Shown: positions 44,919 through 55,082, counted from the stretch's first letter. The stretch: 64,000 bases of DNA from an uncultured Faecalibaculum sp. (GCF_910588395.1 NZ_CAJUPA010000005.1:1-64000); one strand, 5' to 3'. The notes: generated from the letters alone by a model not told the origin. A program made the numbers and translations.

Positions 44919-46121
44919 CCCGATTCGGTATTCTTTTTTAGCATTTGGACTTGCTCTCAGAATCAGACCAAATGCAATGAAGTAGGAAACAATGGAACTG
45001 CCGCCGTAGGAAATAAGCGGAAGGGTAACGCCTGTGATGGGAATCAGCCCCACAATCATGCCCAGGTTCTGAATCTGCTGATACAGAAGCATGGCAATGA
45101 CTCCAATGGTGATGTATCTGTCAGTGAGACGTTTCATGTTGTAGGCAATTTTGCAAAGATACAAGTCCAGAATCAGACAGATTCCCAGGATGAACACCGT
45201 ACCCAGAAGTCCGAAGCACTGGCCGAATGCTGCAAAAATGAAGTCGGTGTGAGCTTCGGGGATGGCAATGATGTTGGCCTGCAGTCCGTAGCCTGTAAGC
45301 CCGGCACTTCCCAGACTCAGCAGAGATGTATACAGCTGATTGGATGAACCAAGAATGTGGGATTCAGGATCCAGCCAGGCATCAATCCGCTGAAGTCGGT
45401 AAGCAGAGAAAACTGAAATCATCAGATCCCGCTGGAAAAAGTACAGATAGAAGAACAGCCCCAGGACAGCCACGGTCAGAAAAGCCACAGCCCAGATGTA
45501 TTCTTTTCGCAGGCCGGAGCAGAGAATCAGTACCAGCAGTGTAAAGCCGATGATGATGCACACTCCGGTATCCGGCTGGAGGAAGATCAGAACAAGGGGT
45601 GGCAGAGCTATACGGGCAATTCTCAGCAGCAGATGCCAGTCATCCTGGATCGTGGGGGCTGCATGTGTTCTCCAGTACCCGGACAGCATTTCAGATACCA
45701 TGACAATCAGCACGATTTTGATGAATTCACTGGGCTGGAATCCCAGTCCTCCAAGACGGAACCAGGAGAAGGCACCATTGATCCAGGGAGAAAAAGGAAG
45801 CGAATGCCCGGTGAAGCGGAACAGAAGGCTGGATGCCAGCAGATACAGAAGACAGATCATCAGGACTGTATATGCTTTATGAATCAGTTTGAACAGCGTT
45901 TTCCGGTTCAGGCTCGCAATCACGAACATGACTGCGAATCCGACACAGTACCAGAAAATCTGCTTGATCAGATTGCTCATTCCGGAACCATCGCGAATCA
46001 GATTGAAGGCGTTGTACAGAGCAAAGCAGCTTGTTGCGCCCATCAGCAGCAGAATTGCCACCAGACCAAAATCCATCCGCAGGGTCCATTTTCCCATATG
46101 TATGGTGTGTTTCACTGTCAT
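44895..46121 (-). CDS. FtsW/RodA/SpoVE family peptidoglycan polymerase
   Basis: A 408-aa SEDS-family membrane protein with about ten membrane segments, which polymerises glycan strands from lipid II. Seen are GFQPSEFIKI, LQPDTGVCI, RIDAWLDPES, the GLTGYGLQANIIAIPEAHTDFIF loop and the C-terminal GVTLPLISYGGSS. After HTDFIF it reads AAFGQCFG where most members have an E-E pair. It could be RodA or FtsW; no partner gene is adjacent. A GTG at 46115, spaced better from AAAGGGGG, is an alternative start. Confidence 0.9.
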   Translation of the reverse strand: MTVKHTIHMGKWTLRMDFGLVAILLLMGATSCFALYNAFNLIRDGSGMSNLIKQIFWYCVGFAVMFVIASLNRKTLFKLIHKAYTVLMICLLYLLASSLLFRFTGHSLPFSPWINGAFSWFRLGGLGFQPSEFIKIVLIVMVSEMLSGYWRTHAAPTIQDDWHLLLRIARIALPPLVLIFLQPDTGVCIIIGFTLLVLILCSGLRKEYIWAVAFLTVAVLGLFFYLYFFQRDLMISVFSAYRLQRIDAWLDPESHILGSSNQLYTSLLSLGSAGLTGYGLQANIIAIPEAHTDFIFAAFGQCFGLLGTVFILGICLILDLYLCKIAYNMKRLTDRYITIGVIAMLLYQQIQNLGMIVGLIPITGVTLPLISYGGSSIVSYFIAFGLILRASPNAKKEYRIGRKKQQSL

Positions 46122-46141
46122 CCCCCTTTCATGTGAGAATC

Positions 46142-46169
46142 ATTTTACCATATCGGCGCATGGTATAAT
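46142..46169. promoter_or_regulatory. Divergent extended -10 promoters of mutS and the FtsW/RodA gene
   Basis: Plus strand: TGGTATAAT with TATAAT at 46164-46169, ending six bases before the mutS ATG (leaderless). Minus strand: TGGTAAAAT with the -10 at 46142-46147, about 20 bases before the other gene. Neither has a clear -35. Confidence 0.7.
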
Positions 46170-46175
46170 CAGGCC

Positions 46176-48704
46176 ATGGAAAAAACCAAGTATACCCCCA
46201 TGATGAATCATTACCTGAGTATGAAAGAGCAGAATCCGGATGCCATTCTGTTTTACCGGCTGGGGGATTTTTATGAAATGTTTTTTGAGGATGCGAAGAC
46301 AGTCAGCCGCGAACTGGATCTTGTTCTGACAGGCCGTGCTGCAGGAAACGGAGAGAAAGCGCCAATGTGCGGTGTTCCTTTTCATGCTGCGGACAACTAT
46401 ATTCAGAGACTGGTCAACAAAGGCTACAAAGTGGCAGTCTGCGAGCAGCTTTCCGACCCTGCGGCGTCCAAGGGTCTGGTGGACCGGGATATTGTCAAAA
46501 TCGTGACACCGGGCACGATTCTGGAAGAGACCGGTTCCCGCAGGGAACAGTATCTGGCTGCTGTGCATGCAGATGGCTGGAATCTCTGTGTTCTGTATTG
46601 TGAACTCTCAACAGGAGAGCTTTTTTATGATATCCGGGAGAAGTCGCTGATTGCACTTCAGAAAGCACTGAAGGAAAAAGACATTGCCGAAGCAGTTCTG
46701 TCACGCAGCATTTCCCGGAACTGGAAACAGGTTCTTGCTGAAGACGGTGGCCTGGTTCTGTCGGAATCCGTCACAGGAGAACTGGGCGATGGGGAAGCAG
46801 GGCTGGTTCCTCCGGAACCGGCTGTGCTTTCGGAAACTCTGTCCCTTCTGTTCAATTACCTTGAGGATACGCAGAAGCAGAAAATCCGTCACCTGCAGAA
46901 GGCGCAGCCTCTGCAGCAGGAGAAAACCATGATTCTGGATCAGGAAACACGGCGTCATCTGGAAATCACCAAATCTCAGTCCAGTGCAGCCAGAGCCGTT
47001 TCTCTCTGGGAATTCATGGATGTCTGCTGCACCAGCATGGGCAGCCGGCTTCTGGCCCGGTGGCTGACACAGCCTCTGGCAGACCGGGCGGGCATTGAAA
47101 AAAGACAGGAAGCCGTACAGACGATGACGGATCAGTTTCTGCTGCGGGAGACGCTGAATGAATATCTGTCATCTATTTATGATATGGACAGACTGGCTGC
47201 GCGGATTGCCTACGGATCCGCCGGACCCAGGGATGTGCAGCAGCTGGGGATTTCCCTGAAACAGATTCCCGGACTGATTGAGGCTCTGAAAGGAGTTCAA
47301 TCCTGGCCGGAATGGCAGCTGACGCCGGACTGTGCTGATTTGCAGACCCACATTGAAAATGCGCTGAACGATGATATCCCACTGACACTGAAAGATGGTG
47401 GACTGTTCAGGGATGGCTACAACAGCCGTCTGGATGAACTGCGGCGGCTGTCGGCGGATGGTCAGTCTTTCATTCTCGAACTTGAACAGAAAGAACGGGA
47501 GCGCACAGGCGTGAAGTCTCTGAAAATCGGATACAACCGGGTGTTTGGCTATTACATTGATGTCCGGAAATCAAATCTGGGAGCAATCAAGGAAGAATTT
47601 GGCTATATTCCAAGACAGACCCTGGCGAACTCCACCAGATTTACCACGGCGCAGCTCAAGGAAAGAGAAGACCGGATTCTGTCCGCCAATGAAGAGAGGA
47701 TTGCGCTGGAGAATCAGCTGTTTCAGGAACTGCTGCAGGAAGTGGAAGCTCATCTCTTTGAAATCCATGAAGCTGCCAGAACTGCAGCGCAGGCAGATGC
47801 CTTGCTGGCCATGGCACGGCAGGCGGTCAAGTACGGATACATACGTCCTGCGTTTCACGAAGGAACATCTGTCCGGATTGAAGAAGGCAGACATCCGATT
47901 CTGGATACCCGGCTGAGCAGCTTTGTGTCCAATGACTGGGTGATGGAAAGCGATACGGACATTCAGCTGATCACAGGACCGAACATGGGTGGAAAGTCCA
48001 CCTGGATGCGGCAGAATGCGCTGCTTGTAATCATGGCGCAGGCAGGGAGTTTCATTCCTGCCCGGCAGGCACAGCTTCCGGTATTTGACCGGATTTTCAC
48101 GCGGATGGGAGCAGGCGATGATCTGCTCACTGGGACCAGTACATTCATGGCAGAGATGATGGAAGCCAACAATGCTCTGCGTTACGCCACGGATTCTTCC
48201 CTGATTCTCTTTGATGAGATTGGCAGGGGAACAGCCACCTATGATGGCATGGCACTGGCGCAGGCAATTCTGGAATACATAGAGAGCTCCATTCATGCGA
48301 GAACTCTGTTTTCCACGCATTATCATGAACTCACTGCCCTGGAAAAGACCAATCCCGGAATACAGAATGTTCATGTGGATGTGAAGGAAAAAAAGGACAG
48401 CATCGAATTCCGGTACCGGATCATTCCAGGAAAATCCGACCGCAGTTACGGAATCAATGTGGCCAGGCTGGCTCATCTGCCCGGGTCGGTGACGGATCGG
48501 GCTGTGGAACTGCTGCAGGATCTGGAAGCTGATACAGACAATACGCGGTGGCAGCCAAGTCTGTTTGTGACGGACCGGCAACGTCCGGAAGAAAACCGGC
48601 TGCTGGATCGCCTGGACAGTCTGAACGTGGATGAAATGACTCCCAGAGAAGCACTGGACTGTCTGTATGAACTGAAGAAACTCAGAAAGAAGGCACAGGA
48701 CTGA
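46176..48704 (+). CDS. mutS: DNA mismatch repair protein MutS
   Basis: An 842-aa mismatch sensor. The mismatch-reading Phe-x-Glu is in GDFYEMFFEDA (near residue 33). The ABC-type ATPase has Walker A GPNMGGKST and Walker B SLILFDEIGRGTATYDG, then FSTHYHELT. No RBS is visible; the -10 ends six bases before the ATG. The stop and the mutL start share a TGATG junction. Confidence 0.97.
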   Translation: MEKTKYTPMMNHYLSMKEQNPDAILFYRLGDFYEMFFEDAKTVSRELDLVLTGRAAGNGEKAPMCGVPFHAADNYIQRLVNKGYKVAVCEQLSDPAASKGLVDRDIVKIVTPGTILEETGSRREQYLAAVHADGWNLCVLYCELSTGELFYDIREKSLIALQKALKEKDIAEAVLSRSISRNWKQVLAEDGGLVLSESVTGELGDGEAGLVPPEPAVLSETLSLLFNYLEDTQKQKIRHLQKAQPLQQEKTMILDQETRRHLEITKSQSSAARAVSLWEFMDVCCTSMGSRLLARWLTQPLADRAGIEKRQEAVQTMTDQFLLRETLNEYLSSIYDMDRLAARIAYGSAGPRDVQQLGISLKQIPGLIEALKGVQSWPEWQLTPDCADLQTHIENALNDDIPLTLKDGGLFRDGYNSRLDELRRLSADGQSFILELEQKERERTGVKSLKIGYNRVFGYYIDVRKSNLGAIKEEFGYIPRQTLANSTRFTTAQLKEREDRILSANEERIALENQLFQELLQEVEAHLFEIHEAARTAAQADALLAMARQAVKYGYIRPAFHEGTSVRIEEGRHPILDTRLSSFVSNDWVMESDTDIQLITGPNMGGKSTWMRQNALLVIMAQAGSFIPARQAQLPVFDRIFTRMGAGDDLLTGTSTFMAEMMEANNALRYATDSSLILFDEIGRGTATYDGMALAQAILEYIESSIHARTLFSTHYHELTALEKTNPGIQNVHVDVKEKKDSIEFRYRIIPGKSDRSYGINVARLAHLPGSVTDRAVELLQDLEADTDNTRWQPSLFVTDRQRPEENRLLDRLDSLNVDEMTPREALDCLYELKKLRKKAQD

Positions 48705-50725
48705 TGGCAAAAATACAGGTTCTGGATGAACATCTCACCAATATGATTGCAGCCGGTGAAGTGGTGGAGCGCCCGGCGAATATCGTCAAGGAATGCGTGG
48801 AAAACAGCCTGGATGCCCAGGCGCATTCGATATCCGTGGAAGTGTTCGAGGGCGGGATCACCAAAGTGATCATCGAAGATGACGGTATTGGCATGGATCC
48901 GGAAGACGCGGAACTGGCCTTCTGCCGTCATGCCACCAGCAAACTGAGAACAGAAGACGATCTGTTCAATATCTCCACCATGGGATTCCGCGGAGAAGCG
49001 CTGCCTTCCATTGCCAGTGTGGCAGATGTGGTGCTGCAGACAGATGACGGAGAAACCGGAACCAGGCTTCATTATTCCTATGGAAAACTCGTCTCCAGGG
49101 AAACAGGCCGGTTTCCCCGGGGAACCAGAATCGAAGTGTCCGGGCTGTTTGTGAAGACACCGGCCAGGTTCAAGTATCTGCGGCGTCCGGCTTATGAATT
49201 CAGCATCATTTCCGATATCATCAGCAAGATTTCGCTGAGTCATCCGGAGGTGCGGATACGGCTTTCACATGATGGAAGACCGGTGTTCAACGTGGCCGGT
49301 AGTGGCTCCCGTCAGGAAATCCTGTATCAGATGTACGGCAGGGATGTGGCGGCTGCTGCAGTGGCAGTCGATGAAAAAAGTGAAGATTTCCACATCACCG
49401 GCTACGTGATCCAGCCGAAAATTTCCCGGGCCAGCCGCCATTATATGTTTGTGTCGGTCAATGGACGGATCGTCAGATCCAGACAGATGCAGGATGCACT
49501 GATTGACGCCTATTCAGACTACATGCCCCCTGGAAGGTATCCGATTGCGGTTCTGGATATTGCGGTGGATACGCAGCTGGTGGATGTGAACGTTCATCCC
49601 AACAAATGGGAGGTCCGCATTGCAAAACAGCCGCAGCTGATTGAGCTGATTGGTCAGTCTGTCCGCAAGGCCTTCGATCTGCAGCTGCGGACGGTGGAAA
49701 TAACGCCGGCTGCCATGGAAACCGTCGCGCCGGGTCCGAACAGATTTGAGAAGCAGACCCGGGAACTGGAGAAACAAGGCGTCTTCCAGTCATATGAACA
49801 ATCAGAAAAAGAAGAGAAAGAGCCTGTACATAAAGGCGCAGGCGGTATGAGCTGGCATTCATCTGACCAGGCAGCTGTACCTGAAGCCCGGCAGGAGAAC
49901 AGTATCAGTCAGGGGTTTTTCAAACCGCAGGAAGCACCTTCTCTGCAGCCGTCTCTGTTTGCACAGCCCTCTGACAGGATGGAGACACAAGCTGACACAG
50001 TGTCTGTTTCTGCACCCGGACAATCTCCGGAATCTGGCCGGTCCATGCGGGTTGCGGAACCTGCCGGATCAGCGGATATCGATTATCCGGTTCCGGTGAC
50101 TTCCCGGACCGAAGACACGTTTCATCCACGGGCTCAGGGAAAAGCCTTTTTCCATGAACTCCGGGTGATCGGACAGCTTCGGGACAGTTATATTCTGTGT
50201 GAAGGACCGGAAGGACTCGTGGTGATTGATCAGCATGCAGCTCAGGAGCGGTATCACTATGAGCAGCTGCGGGAGAAAATCATGCATCCCGATGGCAGGA
50301 CCCAGCCGCTCATGGTGCCGCTGCTTCTGCAGGCCGGACCGAAAGTTCTGGCGGGTCTGGAAGACGTAAACAGCCGCCTGCAGGAACATGGTCTGCATTT
50401 TGAGGCATTTGGTCAGAATCAGGTGATAGTCCGGGAACTGCCGGTGTGGATGAATGATACAGATGAGACCGCCTTTCTGCAGGATCTGCTGGATCAGTTC
50501 GAATCTGCCGAACTGGTGGATCCCGCCGGACTGCGAAAGCACATCACCGCTACCATGGCCTGTCACTCCAGCATCCGGTTCAACCGTGGACTGACTATGC
50601 AGGAAATGGAACAGGTCGTCGAAGATCTTCAGAAATGCGTCCAGCCGTATCACTGTCCCCATGGCCGCCCAACGGTCATCACACTTTCTGATGCACAGCT
50701 TCGCCGGGAGTTTGAACGTGGCTGA
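48704..50725 (+). CDS. mutL: DNA mismatch repair protein MutL
   Basis: A 673-aa GHKL ATPase and nicking endonuclease. N-terminal motifs: AAGEVVERPANIVKECVENS, DDGIGM, MGFRGEALPSI. A Gln/Ser/Glu-rich linker (about 345-470) follows. The C-terminal domain keeps the metal site DQHAAQERYHYE and the CPHGRPT motif, so it should nick DNA and be used in a methylation-independent pathway. The linker carries a stray TCATATGA. Confidence 0.97.
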   Translation: MAKIQVLDEHLTNMIAAGEVVERPANIVKECVENSLDAQAHSISVEVFEGGITKVIIEDDGIGMDPEDAELAFCRHATSKLRTEDDLFNISTMGFRGEALPSIASVADVVLQTDDGETGTRLHYSYGKLVSRETGRFPRGTRIEVSGLFVKTPARFKYLRRPAYEFSIISDIISKISLSHPEVRIRLSHDGRPVFNVAGSGSRQEILYQMYGRDVAAAAVAVDEKSEDFHITGYVIQPKISRASRHYMFVSVNGRIVRSRQMQDALIDAYSDYMPPGRYPIAVLDIAVDTQLVDVNVHPNKWEVRIAKQPQLIELIGQSVRKAFDLQLRTVEITPAAMETVAPGPNRFEKQTRELEKQGVFQSYEQSEKEEKEPVHKGAGGMSWHSSDQAAVPEARQENSISQGFFKPQEAPSLQPSLFAQPSDRMETQADTVSVSAPGQSPESGRSMRVAEPAGSADIDYPVPVTSRTEDTFHPRAQGKAFFHELRVIGQLRDSYILCEGPEGLVVIDQHAAQERYHYEQLREKIMHPDGRTQPLMVPLLLQAGPKVLAGLEDVNSRLQEHGLHFEAFGQNQVIVRELPVWMNDTDETAFLQDLLDQFESAELVDPAGLRKHITATMACHSSIRFNRGLTMQEMEQVVEDLQKCVQPYHCPHGRPTVITLSDAQLRREFERG

Positions 50726-51644
50726 GGCACAAAGAAAGAATCCGGCATTTCCGAAAGTCCTGGTCATTGCAGGATCCACCGGTACGGGAAAAAGCCGGCT
50801 GGCGGTAAAACTCGCCCACCTGCTGCATGGAGAGGTCATCTCCGGAGACTCCATGCAGGTCTACAGAGGCATGGACATTGGGACTGCCAAAATCACAAAG
50901 GAAGAAATGCAGGGGATCCCTCATCACCTGCTGGATATCTGCGATCCCGCAGATCCGTATGATGTCCGTCAGTTTCAGATTCTGGCGCGAAGTAAAATCA
51001 GCGAAATTGCCGGACGGGGACATCTCCCCATTCTCTGCGGCGGAACCGGACTGTATCTGAAAGCTGCACTGTATGATTATGTGTTTGAAGAACAGCCGGA
51101 GGATGAAGAACTGCGGATACGGCTGGAAGCGATGGAAACCGGTGAGCTGCATGCACTTCTGGAAAAGCAGGATCCGGACAGTGCCCGGCAGATCCATCCC
51201 AACAACCGGAAACGGGTCATCCGGGCTTTGATGATTGCAGCCTCCGGAAAGCCCAAGTCCCAGAGAGAAAAAGAGCAGCGGCATGAACCTCTGTACGATG
51301 TATTCTGGCTGGGGCTCAGAAAACAGGACAATGATCCGCTGCTTCTGGAACGGATCAGGCAGATGGATGAAGCGGGGCTGGAAGAGGAAGTCCGGTCACT
51401 GTTTCATGATCCGGAGTCCTGGAAAACGACAGCTTTCCAGGGGATTGGATACAAGGAATGGAAACCCTGTCTGCAGGGAGTCAGCACCCGGGAAGAAGTG
51501 CTGGAGCAGATATTCATTCATACCCGGCAGTATGCCCGCAGACAGCGGACCTGGTTCACCCGTCAGCTGCCAATGCAGTGGTACGAACCGGATCAGGACA
51601 AGCAGATCGAACAGGATGTGAAGAGGTGGCTGAATGACAAATGA
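50718..51644 (+). CDS. miaA: tRNA dimethylallyltransferase
   Basis: A 308-aa enzyme adding dimethylallyl to A37 of tRNAs reading UNN codons. The P-loop is GSTGTGKS; SGDSMQVYRGMDIGTAK and QGIGYKEW are family signatures. The GTG at 50718 lies in the last codons of mutL and follows GGGAG by seven bases, so it is preferred over the in-frame ATGs deeper inside mutL. The mutS-mutL-miaA order is common. Confidence 0.95.
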   Translation: MAEAQRKNPAFPKVLVIAGSTGTGKSRLAVKLAHLLHGEVISGDSMQVYRGMDIGTAKITKEEMQGIPHHLLDICDPADPYDVRQFQILARSKISEIAGRGHLPILCGGTGLYLKAALYDYVFEEQPEDEELRIRLEAMETGELHALLEKQDPDSARQIHPNNRKRVIRALMIAASGKPKSQREKEQRHEPLYDVFWLGLRKQDNDPLLLERIRQMDEAGLEEEVRSLFHDPESWKTTAFQGIGYKEWKPCLQGVSTREEVLEQIFIHTRQYARRQRTWFTRQLPMQWYEPDQDKQIEQDVKRWLNDK

Positions 51645-52344
51645 ACGCACTGCGCTGCTGATTGGAGAAGACAGCGCCGGCCGGCTGCGCCAGGCCACTG
51701 TGCTGGTGGTGGGCTGCGGGGGTGTAGGCGGCATGGCAGTGGAATCTCTGGCACGCAGCGGGATCGGACATCTGATCCTGATTGACCGGGATGAAGTGGA
51801 AATGTCCAACACCAACCGTCAGCTGGCGGCTTTGCAGAACACGGTGGGACAGATCAAGGTTGAAGTCCTGGCTGACAGGATCAGACAGATTGATCCTTCC
51901 ATCCGGGTGACGGCCATTCATGATTTTTATGAGCGGGACATGAACACCAGGCTGGATGAACTGAAACCCGGCTTTGTGCTGGACTGCATTGATTCACTGC
52001 GGGCGAAGGAAGATCTGATTGAATACTGTGTCAGCCGCCGGATTCCGTTTGTGTCCAGCATGGGCATGGCCCGACGCCGGGATCCCTCCCGGCTTCGGAT
52101 CACGGAGCTGGATCAGACGGCCGGCGACCCGCTGGCCAAACGGCTCAGAGTCTGGAGACGGAAGCAGCGGCTGCGGGGCAGGATCCCTGTCTGCTGTTCC
52201 GATGAGCTGCCGCAGCCGGCAGAAGCCGGCAGTCCGCTGCCCAGCATGATGTTTGTCCCGGCATCAGCGGGTCTGCTCATGGGGGCGGAATGTGTCCGCA
52301 TCCTGTCACAGCCCGATGCGGACGCAAAACACGAAAGGAACTGA
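51634..52344 (+). CDS. tcdA: tRNA threonylcarbamoyladenosine dehydratase
   Basis: A 236-aa E1-like ThiF enzyme that cyclises t6A37 to ct6A using ATP. It has RTALLIGEDSAGRLRQATVL at the N-terminus, the nucleotide loop GCGGVGG (28-34), DRDEVEMSNTNRQ and a Cys pair near the middle (PVCCSDE). It overlaps miaA by 11 bases, grouping two tRNA position-37 modifiers. Confidence 0.93.
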   Translation: MTNERTALLIGEDSAGRLRQATVLVVGCGGVGGMAVESLARSGIGHLILIDRDEVEMSNTNRQLAALQNTVGQIKVEVLADRIRQIDPSIRVTAIHDFYERDMNTRLDELKPGFVLDCIDSLRAKEDLIEYCVSRRIPFVSSMGMARRRDPSRLRITELDQTAGDPLAKRLRVWRRKQRLRGRIPVCCSDELPQPAEAGSPLPSMMFVPASAGLLMGAECVRILSQPDADAKHERN

Positions 52345-52355
52345 AACTGAATCAT

Positions 52356-53651
52356 ATGAACGGAGACATACAATCTTCCCTGCTGCTCGTAGTCATTCTT
52401 CTGCTCCTGTCCGCTTTTTTCTCCTCCGCTGAAACCAGTCTGGTGGCAGTAAGCAGGATCCGGGTCCGGACCCTGGCAGATGAGGGAAACCACCGGGCGA
52501 AAATGCTGCTGAACATTTTTCTGCACGAAGACAAAATGCTCAGCGCCATCCTCATCGGCAATAACCTGGTGAACACCTGGCTGGCCAGCACCGCGGCGAC
52601 ACTTGCAGCCGGATTCGGCGGAGCGGCTGTATCCATTGCCACCTTTGTGATCACATTCCTGATCCTGGTGTTTGGAGAAATCACGCCAAAGACTCTGGCT
52701 ACCCAGAACGCGGAGAAACTTGCTCTGCTCTATGCACCGGTGATATCCCTGCTTATGAAGCTGCTGACACCGGTGATCTGGTTCATCAATCTGTTTTCTT
52801 CCCTGATTCTGAAACTGTTTGGCAGCAGCCGCGGCACCAGTGGTCCTTCCATGACAGAAAGCGAGCTTCGGACCATTGTGGATGTGTCCCATGAAGAAGG
52901 TGTCATCAAGTCGGATGAAAAGGAACTGCTGAACAATGTTTTCGACTTCGGAGATGCACGGGCCAAGGAAGTCATGGTGCCCCGCGTGCATGTTGTCATG
53001 GCGGAATCCGGCAGTACCTACAAAGATCTTCTGTCCCTGTTCCGGCAGGAGCAGTTCACCCGGATTCCGATTTACGAAGACACGGTGGACAACATCATTG
53101 GTCTGGTCAACATGAAAGATCTCCTGCTTCTGGATGATCCTTCCCAGTTCGATCTGAAAGCCATGCTGCGCAAGCCGTATTTCACGGTGGAAAACAAAAA
53201 CATCTCCGATCTGCTGATGGAGATGAAGAATTCCACGGTGAACATGGCCATTGTGCTGGATGAATATGGAGAGCTGTCGGGAATCATCACGGTGGAAGAC
53301 ATCATTGAGGAGATTGTCGGTGAAGTCCATGATGAATACGATGCCCATGAAGCCGAGAACATCCGGAAAATCGGCGACCGAACCTATGTGGTGAAAGGCT
53401 ATCTGAGTCTGCATGACATCAATGATGAACTGGGACTCCATCTGGACAGCGAGGATTTTGATTCCATTGGCGGGCTCATGATTGATGCCATTGGCCGTCT
53501 GCCCAGGCTGGGGGATCAGGTGACGCTGCCCGATGGCGTAACGCTGCAGGTGACCAAAACACAGAAAAACCGCATCGAGGAAATACGGCTCCTGTTTCCC
53601 GACCCGGAGGAAACGCATCAGGAAAAACAGGTCCGGGCAGACAAAGAATAA
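52356..53651 (+). CDS. CNNM/CorC-type transporter-like protein (DUF21, CBS pair, CorC_HlyC)
   Basis: A 431-aa membrane protein. A DUF21 domain with three to four membrane segments (about 5-185; FFSSAETSLVAVSRIR) is followed by two CBS domains (EVMVPRVHVVMAES, VLDEYGELSGIITVEDIIEEIVG) and a C-terminal CorC_HlyC domain. Members are linked to magnesium or divalent cation efflux; older annotation calls them hemolysins. ATG 52356 is weakly supported: AAAGGA lies 20 bases upstream, and the start codon is part of a TCATATGA palindrome. Confidence 0.88.
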   Translation: MNGDIQSSLLLVVILLLLSAFFSSAETSLVAVSRIRVRTLADEGNHRAKMLLNIFLHEDKMLSAILIGNNLVNTWLASTAATLAAGFGGAAVSIATFVITFLILVFGEITPKTLATQNAEKLALLYAPVISLLMKLLTPVIWFINLFSSLILKLFGSSRGTSGPSMTESELRTIVDVSHEEGVIKSDEKELLNNVFDFGDARAKEVMVPRVHVVMAESGSTYKDLLSLFRQEQFTRIPIYEDTVDNIIGLVNMKDLLLLDDPSQFDLKAMLRKPYFTVENKNISDLLMEMKNSTVNMAIVLDEYGELSGIITVEDIIEEIVGEVHDEYDAHEAENIRKIGDRTYVVKGYLSLHDINDELGLHLDSEDFDSIGGLMIDAIGRLPRLGDQVTLPDGVTLQVTKTQKNRIEEIRLLFPDPEETHQEKQVRADKE

Positions 53652-53671
53652 AGGCAGGTTCTGTCCACCAG

Positions 53672-53711
53672 AAACTCCGCAGCCGGGAAATGCCGGTGCG
53701 GAGTTTTTGTG
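53672..53711. terminator. Terminator between the CNNM gene and yggS
   Basis: AAACTCCGCA pairs with TGCGGAGTTT around an inner CCGG/CCGG stem, with five Ts on the plus side. It is weaker in the minus direction. Confidence 0.85.
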
Positions 53712-53716
53712 TGGAA

Positions 53717-54346
53717 TCAGTCCTGCGGCTCAAACAGAGCGGTGCCGATCCGGACCTGTGTGCTTCCATGGGCGGCAGCCAGCTTCCAGTCCTGGGACAT
53801 GCCCATGCTCAGGATATCCGCTCCGGGAACTTTCTGCTGCAGCTGCCGGGAGAATTCCTTCATCTGGTCGAATTCCTCTGCCACTTTGTTCTCATCGTCT
53901 GTGTGGGAAGCAATGCACATCAGACCGTCCAGACGCAGATGCGGCTGCTGCAGAACAAAATCCAGCAATCCCGGATACCCGCAAAGCGGGCAGCCGGTTT
54001 TATTGGGATCATCCGAAATCTTCAGCTCAATCAGAATCGGCTGCACAAGACCGGCTTTTGCTGCCTGTTTTTCGATTTCAGCAGCCAGTTTTATGGAATC
54101 CACGCTTTCAATCAGCGAAACTTTGCCCATGAGATATTTCACCTTGTTGGTCTGCAGATGGCCGATGATGTGCCATTCATATGCCGGATCATATTTTTCC
54201 AGAAACTCCTGAACGCGGTTTTCGCCGAACACCCGCAACCCCAGGCGGGCCAGTTCGTCCACTTCTTCCTTTGTATGTTTTTTGGTGACAGCCACCAGCT
54301 GCAGTCCGGGAACGGACTGCACTTCCCTGATCAGTTTCTCATTCAT
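53717..54346 (-). CDS. YggS-family pyridoxal phosphate-binding protein
   Basis: A 209-aa PLP carrier that keeps free pyridoxal phosphate balanced; it has no known catalysis. PLP Lys in LVAVTKKHT (about 22), then FGENRVQEF, WHIIGHLQTNK, and the phosphate-binding SMGMSQDW with RIGTALFE. AGGAGGACAGAAC precedes the ATG. It follows the SRAP gene on the same strand. Confidence 0.93.
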   Translation of the reverse strand: MNEKLIREVQSVPGLQLVAVTKKHTKEEVDELARLGLRVFGENRVQEFLEKYDPAYEWHIIGHLQTNKVKYLMGKVSLIESVDSIKLAAEIEKQAAKAGLVQPILIELKISDDPNKTGCPLCGYPGLLDFVLQQPHLRLDGLMCIASHTDDENKVAEEFDQMKEFSRQLQQKVPGADILSMGMSQDWKLAAAHGSTQVRIGTALFEPQD

Positions 54347-54448
54347 GTTCTGTCCTCCTGCAGGCAGTCCGTCACTGCCTGTCTGCTATGCTGCTGCCGC
54401 AGCTTTTTCGGGCTGATGAATCCCGGGGTTGCCGTCATCTCCGCACTT

Positions 54449-55015
54449 TCAGAACAGCCTGGGCTGCTGGAAGAGATACGGCGCTGTTTCCATCCCGGGG
54501 GGCACAAGCTGTGTCATCCGCCGGGCAGCGGTTTCATCCTGAATCCAGGGAGCCACCTGCTCCGGAAGCAGGACAAGCGGCATCCGGTGATGAATGTCCC
54601 GGATGCTGGCATTGGCTGCGGTGGTGAGAATGACAAAGGAATTTTCCGCCAGGAATCCGGCCATGTAAAGGACCTTCGATCCGGGTTCCATGCAGCGGAT
54701 CATTTCCTTGTCCGGTGTCCACTCGAAAAAGCAGGAGGCGGGGATCACGACCCGGTCCTTTTTCATCCAGGGACCGAAGAGCGCACTGTTCCAGACCGTC
54801 TCGCAGCGGGCGTTGATCTGAAGTCTTTTGTCCGGGTTCCATTTCCAGCCAAACCGGGCGATGCGGGAGGTGAGGCCCTCTTTTCCAGCTGTCAGGATTC
54901 CGGCAGGGGTTCCCGGATAGATGAAACCCAGAGGTATTTCGATAAAGTCGGGAACGGATGCGAGTCTGGAAGCGGCAGCCCAGGCTTCGGGTGTCATCTG
55001 AAATCGACCGCACAT
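54449..55015 (-). CDS. SRAP-domain abasic-site protein (YedK/HMCES family)
   Basis: A 188-aa protein that forms a covalent link with abasic sites in single-stranded DNA through Cys2. It has MCGRFQ at the N-terminus, NARCETVW, the catalytic-Glu region PASCFFEW, and HHRMPLVL with the conserved His. The start at 55015 is fixed by Cys2 and by AAGGAGGTG upstream. It is shorter than E. coli YedK (222 aa), with a trimmed middle. Confidence 0.93.
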   Translation of the reverse strand: MCGRFQMTPEAWAAASRLASVPDFIEIPLGFIYPGTPAGILTAGKEGLTSRIARFGWKWNPDKRLQINARCETVWNSALFGPWMKKDRVVIPASCFFEWTPDKEMIRCMEPGSKVLYMAGFLAENSFVILTTAANASIRDIHHRMPLVLLPEQVAPWIQDETAARRMTQLVPPGMETAPYLFQQPRLF

Positions 55016-55040
55016 GAATGGCACCTCCTTCGTTCTCCTC

Positions 55041-55063
55041 ATTATACTAGAGTTTGGTATAAT
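55041..55063. promoter_or_regulatory. Divergent -10 elements for the SRAP gene and tmk
   Basis: Minus strand TATAAT at 55041-55046 serves the SRAP gene. Plus strand TATAAT at 55058-55063, with extended TGG, serves tmk. The two promoters overlap and may compete. Confidence 0.65.
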
Positions 55064-55082
55064 CACATGGATTGGAGGAAGC